Assembly: GCA_965247915.1 (NCBI GenBank)
Contig: OZ252048.1
Span: forward strand, 2,914,001 to 2,978,000
Reading direction: 5' to 3'
Source: JAKZRT01 sp965247915
GTDB lineage: Bacteria; Pseudomonadota; Alphaproteobacteria; Rhodobacterales; Rhodobacteraceae
DNA: 64,000 nucleotides
A model generated the notes under the pieces. It was not told the origin of the DNA, searched no databases, and saw nothing but the letters and a program-made list of their open reading frames with translations. Of the stretch, positions 17,968 to 26,577 are shown piece after piece. The first letter of the stretch is position 1. Each line of letters opens with the position of its first letter. The translations under genes were made by a program, and so were the position numbers.

Positions 17968-19479
17968 GTGTCCGCGCCAAGATATATCCGTGTGCATGAG
18001 GCCGATAATGTGGCCATCGTTGTCAATGAGGGCGGGCTACCGGAAGCGGCCGCTCTGCCAAATGGTTTGGTGCTTCGGTCGCACATCCCACAAGGGCACA
18101 AGGTCGCGCTGTCCAATATTTCCAGGGGGGGGGAAATCCGTCGTTACAATACCGTGATCGGCCTCGCAGCCGTAACGATCCGGCTGGGCGATCTAGTAAA
18201 CGAAAGTAATATGCACCTGCCCGAGGCACCCGCCCCAGACGCATTGCAAGTCGGAACTGCATTGGAACCTCTGCTGTCCGCGTGTGAAGCGGTCAAGTTC
18301 CAGGGTTACCGAAATCCCGATGGCACTGTTGGCACACGTAACTTACTGGCGATTACGACAACGGTGCATTGCGTGTCCGGCGTGGTCGATCATGCGGCAC
18401 GGCGCATCCGTGACGAGTTACTCCCACATTATCCCAATGTGGACGGTGTGGTTGCGCTAGATCATATATACGGATGTGGCGTTGCCATCGATGCGCCGGG
18501 TGCAGAGATTCCAATCCGTACTTTACGAAATATCAGCGCCAACCCAAATTTTGGTGGCGAGGTACTGACCGTATCGCTTGGCTGTGAAAAACTTCAGCCT
18601 GACCGGCTGTTTTCCGACCTGCCTATTTTCGACTTGGTCGTGCTTCAGGAAGAACCCGGATTTGAAGCCATGATCCGCGCGATAATGACGCGGGCCAAGG
18701 CACAACTTGATCGGCTGAACCGGCGCCAGCGCGAAACATGCCCGGCTTCGGCCTTGACCGTAGGGATGCAATGTGGCGGCAGCGACGCATTTTCCGGCGT
18801 CACTGCCAATCCCGCGCTTGGGTATGCCAGCGATCTTTTGGTTGGGGCGGGTGCTACTGTGATGTTTTCGGAGAATACCGAAGTGCGGGACGGTATCGCC
18901 CATCTTTTGTCGAGGGCAGCATCACCGGATATCGGAGCGGCGCTGATCCGTGAACTAACCTGGTACGATGATTATCTCGCGCGCGGAGGCGTGGACCGAT
19001 CTGCAAACACGACACCGGGCAACAAAGCCGGCGGACTTTCGACTATCGTGGAAAAAGCGATGGGGTCAATTGCGAAATCCGGCACAGCTCCGATCTCGGG
19101 CGTCGTGCCGCCTGGCGATAAAGCGCGCGATCCGGGTCTGAATTACGCCGCGACGCCGGCCAGCGACTTTGTCTGCGGCACATTGCAACTTGCCGCGGGC
19201 GCCACTGTGCATTGCTTTACCACCGGCCGTGGCACACCTTACAGTCTTGAAGCCCTCCCGACGATCAAGATCTCGTCTCGCTCAACTCTCAAATGTCGGT
19301 GGCCGGATCTGATCGACGTTGATGCAGGCACCATCGCAGAGGGTGAAGAATCTGTCGAGCAGACCGGGATAAGGATATTTGACGAAATTCTCGACGTTGC
19401 CTCAGGCAAAAAAACCATGGCGGAACGTCTCGGAATTCACAATACTCTGGCGCTCTATAACCCGGCACCGATCACTTGA
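17968..19479 (+). CDS. garD: galactarate dehydratase, UxaA/GarD family
   Basis: A 503-residue protein beginning at GTG one base after the gudD stop. Residues about 10-85 form an SAF-type domain. The UxaA catalytic part follows with YRNPDGTVGTRN, YGCGVAIDAPGAEIP, LGCEKLQP, GMQCGGSDAFSGVTANPALG, and a C-terminal FTTGRGTPYS. The family uses iron for dehydration of galactarate (or altronate). Together with GudD this lets the cluster process both glucuronate- and galacturonate-derived hexarates. No gene follows on this strand for about 280 bp, so it ends the operon. Confidence 0.85.
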   Translation: MSAPRYIRVHEADNVAIVVNEGGLPEAAALPNGLVLRSHIPQGHKVALSNISRGGEIRRYNTVIGLAAVTIRLGDLVNESNMHLPEAPAPDALQVGTALEPLLSACEAVKFQGYRNPDGTVGTRNLLAITTTVHCVSGVVDHAARRIRDELLPHYPNVDGVVALDHIYGCGVAIDAPGAEIPIRTLRNISANPNFGGEVLTVSLGCEKLQPDRLFSDLPIFDLVVLQEEPGFEAMIRAIMTRAKAQLDRLNRRQRETCPASALTVGMQCGGSDAFSGVTANPALGYASDLLVGAGATVMFSENTEVRDGIAHLLSRAASPDIGAALIRELTWYDDYLARGGVDRSANTTPGNKAGGLSTIVEKAMGSIAKSGTAPISGVVPPGDKARDPGLNYAATPASDFVCGTLQLAAGATVHCFTTGRGTPYSLEALPTIKISSRSTLKCRWPDLIDVDAGTIAEGEESVEQTGIRIFDEILDVASGKKTMAERLGIHNTLALYNPAPIT

Positions 19480-19706
19480 TGCCGCGAGCCCAAGCCGCAA
19501 TTCTGTGAAGTGAAGAAATTTTATTGCCGCGCGTTTACCTTTCCGTTTTCGCCAGGGCTATGGACTGGTAAACGCACGGCAATTTCGACTGGTTTTGAAA
19601 TTGAAGATCGAAATTCGGTTACGCTTGCTGCGCCAAGACCGTCCGTTCATAAACGGCCGTTTCTGTCACGTTCTGGCCGCTCACGCGGGATCAATCACTT
19701 AAGCAA

Positions 19707-19753
19707 GACAAAAACCCCCGGCAAAACCTTTGCAGTTTTGGCAGGTTTTTGTC
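19707..19753. repeat. imperfect inverted repeat upstream of resolvase (candidate res site or terminator)
   Basis: Arms GACAAAAACC and GGTTTTTGTC are perfect over 10 bp. Inside them GGCAAAAC and GTTTTGGC give a second, imperfect pairing. The repeat ends 10 bp before the resolvase ATG, where Tn3-type resolvases often have their recombination site. The A-tract/T-tract arrangement could also serve as a bidirectional terminator. The rest of 19480-19706 holds nothing I recognise. Confidence 0.5.
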
Positions 19754-19763
19754 ACAGTGCGGC

Positions 19764-20303
19764 ATGATTATCGGATATGCCCGCGTCTCGACCGCCGACC
19801 AGAGCCTTGATGCACAGGCCGACGCTCTGACATCTGCCGGAGCTGGCAAGATATTTGCCGAAAAAATCAGCGGAGCGAAGCGTGGGAGGCCCGAGTTGGA
19901 CCGGATGCTGGATCAGTTACGCGCAGGCGACGTTGTGACCGTTACCAAGTATGACCGCCTCGCCCGGTCCCTGAAAGACCTTCTGGAGATCGTGGAGACC
20001 ATCGGCGAGCGCGGTGCAGGCTTCCGGTCCCTGGCAGAAGATATAGACACGACGACGCCGGCCGGCCGTCTCGTGTTTCATGTGTTCGCCTCTATTGCCC
20101 AGTTTGAGCGGGAACGGATTTCCGAACGGACCAGGGAAGGGCTGGCGTCTGCTCGAAAACGCGGGCGGATCGGTGGCAGGCCCCCTGCCCTGTCAGCAGC
20201 CCAGAAGGAAGAAGTGCGGCGCATGAGAGACAGCGAAGGCCGCGCAATCCCGGAGATCGCCCGGCTGTTCAAGGTCAGTGAGCGGACGGTTCGCAGGGCA
20301 TAA
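19764..20303 (+). CDS. serine recombinase, resolvase/invertase family
   Basis: A 179-residue small serine recombinase. The catalytic serine lies in GYARVSTADQSLDAQ, and other active-site segments are KYDRLARSLKDLLEIV and FASIAQFERERISERTREGL. The C-terminal helix-turn-helix of Hin/resolvase type (IPEIARLFKVSERTVRRA) binds DNA. The length is that of a standard resolvase. It stands directly upstream of the GHKL-ATPase operon on the same strand and may have brought that module in. No partner transposase is present nearby. Confidence 0.92.
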   Translation: MIIGYARVSTADQSLDAQADALTSAGAGKIFAEKISGAKRGRPELDRMLDQLRAGDVVTVTKYDRLARSLKDLLEIVETIGERGAGFRSLAEDIDTTTPAGRLVFHVFASIAQFERERISERTREGLASARKRGRIGGRPPALSAAQKEEVRRMRDSEGRAIPEIARLFKVSERTVRRA

Positions 20304-20370
20304 TATAAAGCCTACACTTGACACATTCCGCACATGTTACCATCTATGGTGAAATATTTGGTGGAATGTG

Positions 20371-20592
20371 ATGCGAGATAAACGAGCAAAGTTTAGAAAG
20401 TTAGCAGAATCGCGTGTAAATCGCGCGATCAAAGACCTGCGTTTGATCGGTAATCTCTCCAACAAGAGCGCCTACGACTTTGAGGATGACGACATTCGAA
20501 AGATTTTCAGAGTGCTTCGTAGAGAGCTTGAAGGGGCCAAAGGCCGTTTCGGCGGTGCCCGTAACGCCAACGAAGAGGACTTTCGTCTGTAA
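20371..20592 (+). CDS. small uncharacterised basic protein of the GHKL operon
   Basis: A 73-residue protein, rich in Arg/Lys, mostly helical, no signal peptide or membrane segment. It reads MRDKRAKFRKLAESRVNRAI at the start, and the middle (AYDFEDDDIRKIFRVLRREL) looks amphipathic. I do not recognise a family. Its stop overlaps the next start as TAATG, so it is translationally coupled to the GHKL ATPase. Size and charge fit an antitoxin-like, DNA-binding or adaptor role, but that is only inference. Confidence 0.75.
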   Translation: MRDKRAKFRKLAESRVNRAIKDLRLIGNLSNKSAYDFEDDDIRKIFRVLRRELEGAKGRFGGARNANEEDFRL

Positions 20593-22448
20593 TGAATATT
20601 GCAAGCACACAGACTTGGAACTGGATTTGGCCTCACGTTGGGGCCACGCCAATCAATCAGGGGCTGGATTCGGAGATGTTCGACCGAACGGACTATCCGT
20701 ATTCCGAGACCTTTGTCCGGGAAGCCATACAGAATAGTCTTGATGCGCGGCTGGATGCTTCCAGGCCGGTCATAATGAACTTTGCTTTTCATTCACAGGG
20801 GATAGGGCCGAGACGGGCTTTTCTTGAGCCGGTCATGACCCATCGCAAGAAGGCAGGGCTGGAGGTTCCGGAAGAGTGGGCAAATGGCCATGTCAGGTGG
20901 CTTGTTGTGGAAGACTTCAACTCGAAAGGCCTCAGCGGAAGCCTTGCCAGCCGCACGAGTGATTTCTGGAACTATTGGCTCAACTTCGGGATTTCCAACA
21001 AGGATGGCTCAGGTCGCGGAGGGCGGGGTATTGGTCGTGTCACTTTTCTCATCGCCTCCAGGCTTCAGTCTGTCATTGGCTACACGCGCCGCAGCACGGA
21101 CGGAACAAGTGCAATCTGTGGCATGTCTGTCCTGAGAGCGAAGGAAGACGGAGAATACCTTCTGTCAACCCACGCATATCTGGCTGACAAAATCAGTGGA
21201 AATATCTACAATCTCCATAACTCGCCGGAATTTCACACGCGAACACGCAGCGCGTTTGGGTTCACCGGCTATGATGGTGAGTTCACAAGCGGTCTGGGTC
21301 TGGCCATACCTTACCCGCATAAAGAACTCATTCCCGATGGCATACTGGCCGCTGCCATTGAGAATTTTGCCCCGGCGATCATGAGCGGCACGTTGCAGCT
21401 GAATGTAGATGGCAGATTACTGGATGCTTCCTCCATCGAGGAAATCGCGCCCGATGTTTCTGGGCAGTTCAATGACGAGGCTATCCGAAACGATGTGGGG
21501 CGCTATCTGAGCCTTATCCAGAGTGCCCTGAGCGGAACAGACCCTCACAAGATCGTTCTGGCCAGATCGCACAAGGGCGATCTGGAAGCGTTGCGGAAGA
21601 CAGCGCCAACCGAAGCTATGAGGAAAATGCTGGCATCCGAGAAGAACCTCGTTCTTGAGATTGAATTTCCGCTGGAGCGGAAAGGAAAAGAAGAAAATGT
21701 AAGCCTTCGGGCCGTCCTCTCCGCTACCCCGCCTGGTCACAAACCGATTGACCGGTTGTTCAGGGAAGGGATGAGTTTGCCCGATGTGCGTTCCAAGAAC
21801 CCGGGTGAGCTGGACATGCTGCTGCTGGTCGATGATGGGCTTCTAGCGACATACCTGAACTTCTGTGAAGGCAAAGCCCACCTGGACCTGCTGGAATCGA
21901 AAGACATTCGCCTGAAGCTGGAAGACAAAGGTTTCAGAGGCGGGCCGCGTGCGAAGCGATTTATCAAAGCCCTTCCGACAGAGCTGAGGATTCTACTCAC
22001 ACCGGATATTACCGCGCCTGACGCTCACGTCTTCGACAGCTTCTTTTCCAAGCCGACCGACAAACCCGGCAAGAAAAATCCGGACGACGATATTGATCCA
22101 CCCCCACCTCCCCCCCCGCCGCCACCGCCCAAACCGCCGGTATTCAAGGTAGAGGCCTTGAGCGATGGCTTGCGGATAAAGGCCCACCCTGCATTCACTG
22201 ATTGGCCGGTAAACGTCACAATCGGTTTGGCTTATGCAGATGGCACGCGCAGGCCGTCATGGAGTCCATTCGATTTTAAATTGGATGCTCTGAATATTGA
22301 ACACTCGGACTGTGATTTCACCACTGACAAGAACAAGGTCCGGGCCGTGAATTGCGGACCCCAGACCGAGATCGCGATCACCGGATTTGATACGAACCGC
22401 GAACTTGATACATCCATAAGGCCTTGGAAACATGCGAAAACGAATTAG
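20592..22448 (+). CDS. GHKL (Hsp90/MutL-type) ATPase with proline linker
   Basis: A 618-residue protein with the Bergerat-fold boxes: N box FVREAIQNSLDAR (Glu 44, Asn 48, Asp 51), a variant G1 box VVEDFNSKGLSG (Asp 108), and a glycine-rich G2 box GSGRGGRGIGRVTF (about 139-151). The middle of the protein (about 200-490) has no motif I recognise. An uninterrupted run of 11 prolines near residue 500, after an acidic DDDID stretch, separates a C-terminal domain of about 100 residues with alternating hydrophobics that may be a beta sandwich. It is coupled to the small gene before it and overlaps the next gene by 17 bp. GHKL ATPases of similar design drive conformational switching in several defence systems; the role here is unknown. 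Confidence 0.85.
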   Translation: MNIASTQTWNWIWPHVGATPINQGLDSEMFDRTDYPYSETFVREAIQNSLDARLDASRPVIMNFAFHSQGIGPRRAFLEPVMTHRKKAGLEVPEEWANGHVRWLVVEDFNSKGLSGSLASRTSDFWNYWLNFGISNKDGSGRGGRGIGRVTFLIASRLQSVIGYTRRSTDGTSAICGMSVLRAKEDGEYLLSTHAYLADKISGNIYNLHNSPEFHTRTRSAFGFTGYDGEFTSGLGLAIPYPHKELIPDGILAAAIENFAPAIMSGTLQLNVDGRLLDASSIEEIAPDVSGQFNDEAIRNDVGRYLSLIQSALSGTDPHKIVLARSHKGDLEALRKTAPTEAMRKMLASEKNLVLEIEFPLERKGKEENVSLRAVLSATPPGHKPIDRLFREGMSLPDVRSKNPGELDMLLLVDDGLLATYLNFCEGKAHLDLLESKDIRLKLEDKGFRGGPRAKRFIKALPTELRILLTPDITAPDAHVFDSFFSKPTDKPGKKNPDDDIDPPPPPPPPPPPKPPVFKVEALSDGLRIKAHPAFTDWPVNVTIGLAYADGTRRPSWSPFDFKLDALNIEHSDCDFTTDKNKVRAVNCGPQTEIAITGFDTNRELDTSIRPWKHAKTN

Positions 22449-23196
22449 ACTGACCGGGCGAAAGCAGCTACCCCGCTCATCTGTTGAGGCGAAGGTTGTA
22501 GAGATCGGCTCGAAGAAGCTCGTCTCTATGACGATTGCAAATCCACAGGTGTTCAAAAAACTCCCGGATACGGCCCGAATAAAGCTGAGACTGTTCGAGA
22601 ACAAGTTTTCCGAGACGCTCGAATTTGGAGCGCTCGGCGCAATGCGGACGACGGCCGAGATGACGAACCAGGCTTTCTCTGCACCATCTTGCCAACTTCG
22701 TGTGGTGGCGACCGAGGGCGACCAGAAAGGTTTGCTCTTGGGCAGCACCGATACCTGGACGATGCGCGCCAACGACAGTGATGAAGGAAGCACGGCCAAC
22801 GAAGGTATTCTCATGTTCCAGCCGCATGAGATCGCACCGCGCAGTTGGAAGCTCGAAGTTCGCGATGACGACTATCCCATTGTGTACATCGACAAGAAGA
22901 TTCCGGACTCACGGACCTGGGTGCGCAATGACCCGATTTTCATCAGCTGTGTATTGCCTGCGATCATCCGGGAAGTGTTCGATGACATCCTTGTCGGGAC
23001 TTCCCCGCTCGACCAAAGCTGGACGAAGGACTGGCTTCGCTGGGCAGACACGCTCATGCCGGGAAAAGCTCCGCCGTGGACAGATGGTCGCCAGCAAAAG
23101 CAGGACTGGATCAGCGATCTTCTTGACGGCTTCTGTCAGCGGCACGGCACGTTGGATATGTTGGTAGTAAGTTTGCAGCCGGAGGTGAGCGCATGA
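22432..23196 (+). CDS. uncharacterised protein of the GHKL operon (second partner)
   Basis: A 254-residue protein with a basic N-terminus (MRKRIRLTGRKQLPRSS). The first 120 residues alternate hydrophobic and polar residues as in a beta-rich domain. The second half is helical and aromatic-rich (WTKDWLRWADTL, KQDWISDLLDGFCQRHGTLD). No catalytic motif, signal peptide or membrane segment is visible and I do not recognise the family. Overlap with both neighbours (17 bp before, 4 bp after) indicates a fixed-stoichiometry complex with the GHKL ATPase and the last protein. Confidence 0.8.
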   Translation: MRKRIRLTGRKQLPRSSVEAKVVEIGSKKLVSMTIANPQVFKKLPDTARIKLRLFENKFSETLEFGALGAMRTTAEMTNQAFSAPSCQLRVVATEGDQKGLLLGSTDTWTMRANDSDEGSTANEGILMFQPHEIAPRSWKLEVRDDDYPIVYIDKKIPDSRTWVRNDPIFISCVLPAIIREVFDDILVGTSPLDQSWTKDWLRWADTLMPGKAPPWTDGRQQKQDWISDLLDGFCQRHGTLDMLVVSLQPEVSA

Positions 23197-23951
23197 CATC
23201 CTTCGGTGCTCTCTATGAATTCACTAAAACTGGCCTCGATGCATATAGTCGTGTGTTTACCGGCCAACTGGATGCCGCTGCCATTGATCTGAAGGATGGT
23301 GATCTTGTTTCCCGTATCGACGGGACCGGTGGGATCAAGATTGCCGAGTTCGATACAGCCAAGGACATGGCGCTGGCGGTCCTGGACGGACTCGGCAGTG
23401 CCGATCTCTACGAGCTTTTGCCTCGCACCGGGCTTTGGGCGTGGCTGACGTTTGTTCTTAGGGATCAGCTTTTCAAACACGACAAGGCCGGTAACTGGAA
23501 GGTTGGAGAAATCCATCGCTGGTATCCAAGTGATCCCAACGATTGGCAAAAAGGACAGAGGCACCTAGTTCGGATGCCGGTTCTGCTGGCCCACACTCTT
23601 GGCGACAATGCTGATCACCTGCTGTGTGGCGCACCATCGGTCCTGCCGGAAATCCGTGAGCAGCTGACCAGCCAGCAGGATATGTTCAATAACGCTTTCC
23701 AGCAGGTGGCGCGCACACTCTACTTTGATAACGCAAAAGGCGGGCTTAAGCGCGGCGCTGGAGGAAAAACCGGCGGCACACCGCGCCGGTTGGCCAAGGT
23801 TCGCCAGCAGCTCGATGTAACCTGGGACCTTGAAGACCTTCAGGTTGATAGGATCATTCTCACGCTTCCGGCCGAGTTTGATCGCTTTAGTGCGAATATC
23901 CAAAGCGCGATGGCTGCTTTAATTCTGGTCAATCCGACATTCCCCAAGTAG
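23193..23951 (+). CDS. uncharacterised protein of the GHKL operon (third partner, possibly DUF6339-like)
   Basis: A 252-residue soluble protein overlapping the preceding stop by 4 bp. Notable stretches are LLPRTGLWAWLTFVLRDQLF, GEIHRWYPSDPNDWQKGQRH, and a C-terminal block with GGTPRRLAKVRQQLDVTWDL. The pattern (WAW, then HRWY and RH..R.P, then a basic RR..QL element) vaguely recalls DUF6339 proteins, from memory only and unverified. It is the last gene of the operon; its stop lies 15 bp from the end of an IS5 copy, so a further gene could have been lost. Confidence 0.75.
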   Translation: MTSFGALYEFTKTGLDAYSRVFTGQLDAAAIDLKDGDLVSRIDGTGGIKIAEFDTAKDMALAVLDGLGSADLYELLPRTGLWAWLTFVLRDQLFKHDKAGNWKVGEIHRWYPSDPNDWQKGQRHLVRMPVLLAHTLGDNADHLLCGAPSVLPEIREQLTSQQDMFNNAFQQVARTLYFDNAKGGLKRGAGGKTGGTPRRLAKVRQQLDVTWDLEDLQVDRIILTLPAEFDRFSANIQSAMAALILVNPTFPK

Positions 23952-23966
23952 AAGGCCATCTTCTGT

Positions 23967-25067
23967 GGCGTTGTTGCATGGATCAGACAATAGTCGCAAG
24001 CCGCCCTTACCCGTGATACAGGCTATGAGATTTGTTTGAACACGGGTCGGCCGAGTTCGGTCATTTTGTTGAGAATGGCGACGCCGATTTTGGCCTCCGT
24101 TTGCTGATTTTCGAAACAGCGGGCTTTCAGTTTTGGCCCGATAATAGCCTTCCAGCGCCCCATCTGTGTCTCAATTCTACTGCGCTGATTGTAGCCACTG
24201 CCAGATTGCCAGGCCATGCGGCCATGAGTTTGAATTTTAACAATATGTCGGTCTCGAAGTGAGGGAAAACACTTGGATTGCGGGCTTGGAATGGCGTTCT
24301 TCGGTGGAGGAATAATGATTTCAACCGCCTCGCCAAATCGTGCCTTAAGCAAGTCACTGGTCGGTGCGCCGTCGTAGGCACCGTCCGCTATAAACCGGGA
24401 GACCGGAGTGCCAATCTGATTTAATAGATCAGGCAGCACTGTTGGATCGCCAACGTCATCCAGCGTTAAATCCGAACAAACGATATCGCCAGTCACAAGG
24501 TTCAGACCAAGGTGAAGTTTACGCCACCGTTTGCGTTTGGCCTTTACATTATACTTGCTTTGCAGCCACTCACCCTCATCGAAAACCTTCAAACCCGTAC
24601 TGTCGATGGCCAAGTGGACCGGATCTGTTATTTTGATTTTGGGCCTTGCCGGAAGGCTCAGACCACGCCCTCGGCGCGACAGGGTCGAGAAATCAGGAAC
24701 TGAAATTTCCAGCAGCATCAGCTTTGATATGCTGCGTATCAGCCCTTGGGTCTGGCGCAGCGGCAACCTGTAAACCATGCCCAGCGTCAGGCACATCGTG
24801 ATCGCCAGATCCGAGTATCGCGGCTGGCCGCCGCGTGACCTGCGCCGTGGTGCAGCCCAGTGCTTTCGCGCATCCCCTGTGATCCAGACCGTCAAATCAC
24901 CACGATTTCGCAGGCTTTCATTATACCCGCACCAGTTCGTCACCCGATATTTCTTCTTCGCAAACTTGTGCCGGCGGGAGGTGTTGAATTTATGCGGCAT
25001 TAAGCATATCCGTGGTCGTGGCAAAAGCCTGTGTTAACACTTGACACCCGATCCGTGCAACAACGCC
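23967..25067 (-). mobile_element. IS5-family insertion sequence, copy 1
   Basis: An 1101-bp element with terminal repeats GGCGTTGTTGCA(T/C)GGATC at both ends. Copies 2 (30461-31561) and 3 (51462-52562) have the same length and ends. The right end abuts a truncated IS3 orfB, so it inserted into or recombined with that element. No clear target duplication flanks it. Confidence 0.9.
24023..25000 (-). CDS. IS5-family transposase, copy 1
   Basis: About 325 residues starting MPHKFNTSRRHKFAKKKYRV; an in-frame TTG 24 bp upstream is an alternative. DDE motifs: VHLAIDSTGLKVFDEGEW (first Asp), FIADGAYDGAPTSD (second Asp), RSRIETQMGRWKAIIG (Glu with the Y/R-type context of IS5). The protein is identical to copy 3 by inspection and differs from copy 2 in one internal block. 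Intact. Confidence 0.92.
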   Translation of the reverse strand: MPHKFNTSRRHKFAKKKYRVTNWCGYNESLRNRGDLTVWITGDARKHWAAPRRRSRGGQPRYSDLAITMCLTLGMVYRLPLRQTQGLIRSISKLMLLEISVPDFSTLSRRGRGLSLPARPKIKITDPVHLAIDSTGLKVFDEGEWLQSKYNVKAKRKRWRKLHLGLNLVTGDIVCSDLTLDDVGDPTVLPDLLNQIGTPVSRFIADGAYDGAPTSDLLKARFGEAVEIIIPPPKNAIPSPQSKCFPSLRDRHIVKIQTHGRMAWQSGSGYNQRSRIETQMGRWKAIIGPKLKARCFENQQTEAKIGVAILNKMTELGRPVFKQIS

Positions 25068-25510
25068 CACTGAACGAGGCTATCCACAAGTTCGGTGCGC
25101 CCGGGATCATGAATACGGATCAGGGCAGCCAGTTTACATCCTTTGCTTGGACGGATCGGTTACGCCGATCAGGCGTGCGCATCTCGATGGATGGAAAAGG
25201 TCGTTTCCTCGATAACATCTTCGTCGAACGGCTTTGGCGATCCCTGAAATACGAATGCGTCTATTTGCACGCCTGGGAGACCGGATCACAGGCCAAAGCG
25301 GGCGTCAGAAAATGGATGGAGTTCTACAATCACAAGCGCCCGCACTCTGCGCTTGGTGGAAGGCAACCCGCCGTGGTCTACTGGCAAAGAAGTGAAACAA
25401 ACAGACCCCCTAACGGTGATGCAAACATCACCTGTCGGGCAACGGATCAGCAGGAGCGAAAAGTAGCTTAAATCACGCCAGATGTTGTCCAACAAATGGG
25501 GAGTAGCTCA
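25068..25510 (+). pseudogene. IS3-family orfB, C-terminal fragment
   Basis: About 135 codons ending at 25471, followed by the element's right end near 25510 (GGGGAGTAGCTCA). Visible integrase motifs are NTDQGSQFTSFAWTD (second catalytic Asp) and DNIFVERLWRSLKYECVYL (Glu), with the typical tail FYNHKRPHSALGGRQPAVVYW. The first part of orfB and all of orfA are missing: the IS5 end is the breakpoint. The missing half resembles the orfA fragment at 36616-36971, which has a matching outer end. Confidence 0.85.
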
Positions 25511-25614
25511 AAGCGCAATCATGGCCGAGCGCCTTTTGCACCGCCACTTGACAGAAAATATAGCCACCACTAGCTTCGCAACATAGCCTTCTTGATAACA
25601 ACGGGAGATTAATA

Positions 25615-26577
25615 ATGACTCGGAAACCTCGTCTTCTGGTAACCGTAGCTTTCGCATCGATCGCGGCATTTGGTCTGGCAAGCCCTGCCGCAGCAGATTT
25701 TCCGGAAAGTTCGGTGACTTACGTCATCCCATTTAATCCAGGTGGCGGGTCCGACCAAACCGCGCGGATGAAGGAATCCTATTTCACTGATTTGACCGGG
25801 CAACAATTCATAATGTCTTATCGTCCGGGCGCTGGCGGGGCCGTCGCTTGGTCGGATCTCAATGCGATTGAAGGTAACGGCTATACGATCATGGGCACTA
25901 ACCTGCCCCACTTCGTAACTCAGCCTCTACTTGGGGACGTCGGTTATGAGACCGACGATATCACCAATATATATATATTCCACTATACGCCCCATGCCCT
26001 CATGGTAGCTGCCGACAGTCCTTTTGAGAGCCTTGATGAACTTGTAGAAGAGGCGCGAGACAATCCAGGCGCCGTTACGTTCAGCGGTTCAGGAACAAAC
26101 AGCGCTAATCACTTGGCTCAGCGAAAATTTGACGATCTGGCTGATATCACGACGACGTATGTACCCATGGCGGGGGCCACACCGGCTCAGGCCGCGATAC
26201 TTGGAGGCCACGTAACCGCTGCCTGGCTCGATACGGCGAGCGCTGCTAGGTTGGGAAGCCAGGTGCGTATCCTTGCAGGGGCAATGGAGGAGCGCTTGTC
26301 TCTCTTCCCGGATTCCCCTACCTTTACGGAGCTGGGTTACGACATGGTCGGGGGAACGCATCGTGGAGTGGCAGTCCCTCAATCCACATCGGAGGATCTC
26401 CGACAAGCCTGGTCCAATCTGATTGACCAGATTGCCAATGATCCTGCATTCATCACACAGATGGAAGCTGGAGGCTATGTCGTGACCCATATTGATTATG
26501 ACAACATGGATGCCTTTATGGAAGAGCTTAAAGAAGAGTTCACAGAATTGCTTCAGAATATGGGCGCTATTGAGTAA
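25615..26577 (+). CDS. tctC: tripartite tricarboxylate transporter substrate-binding protein
   Basis: A 320-residue periplasmic TctC-family protein. Signal peptide about residues 1-26 (LLVTVAFASIAAFGLASPAAA). Family motifs: YVIPFNPGGGSDQTARM near the N-terminus, YRPGAGGAVAWSDL, and VGGTHRGVAVPQ late. It binds a carboxylate ligand for the TctA/TctB membrane pair. A GGGAG ribosome site precedes the ATG. tctA and tctB follow but are separated from it by a broken M20 peptidase fragment. Base composition is visibly more AT-rich than the uronate cluster, suggesting separate acquisition. Confidence 0.9.
   Translation: MTRKPRLLVTVAFASIAAFGLASPAAADFPESSVTYVIPFNPGGGSDQTARMKESYFTDLTGQQFIMSYRPGAGGAVAWSDLNAIEGNGYTIMGTNLPHFVTQPLLGDVGYETDDITNIYIFHYTPHALMVAADSPFESLDELVEEARDNPGAVTFSGSGTNSANHLAQRKFDDLADITTTYVPMAGATPAQAAILGGHVTAAWLDTASAARLGSQVRILAGAMEERLSLFPDSPTFTELGYDMVGGTHRGVAVPQSTSEDLRQAWSNLIDQIANDPAFITQMEAGGYVVTHIDYDNMDAFMEELKEEFTELLQNMGAIE

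Noticed and set aside
16983..18116. 377-residue minus-strand ORF across gudD and garD
   Set aside because: Shadow of two well-supported genes; composition reflects their reverse complement and no family is recognisable.
19764..20303. Tn3-family transposon based on the resolvase
   Set aside because: No tnpA and no 38-bp terminal repeats seen; only a lone small serine recombinase.
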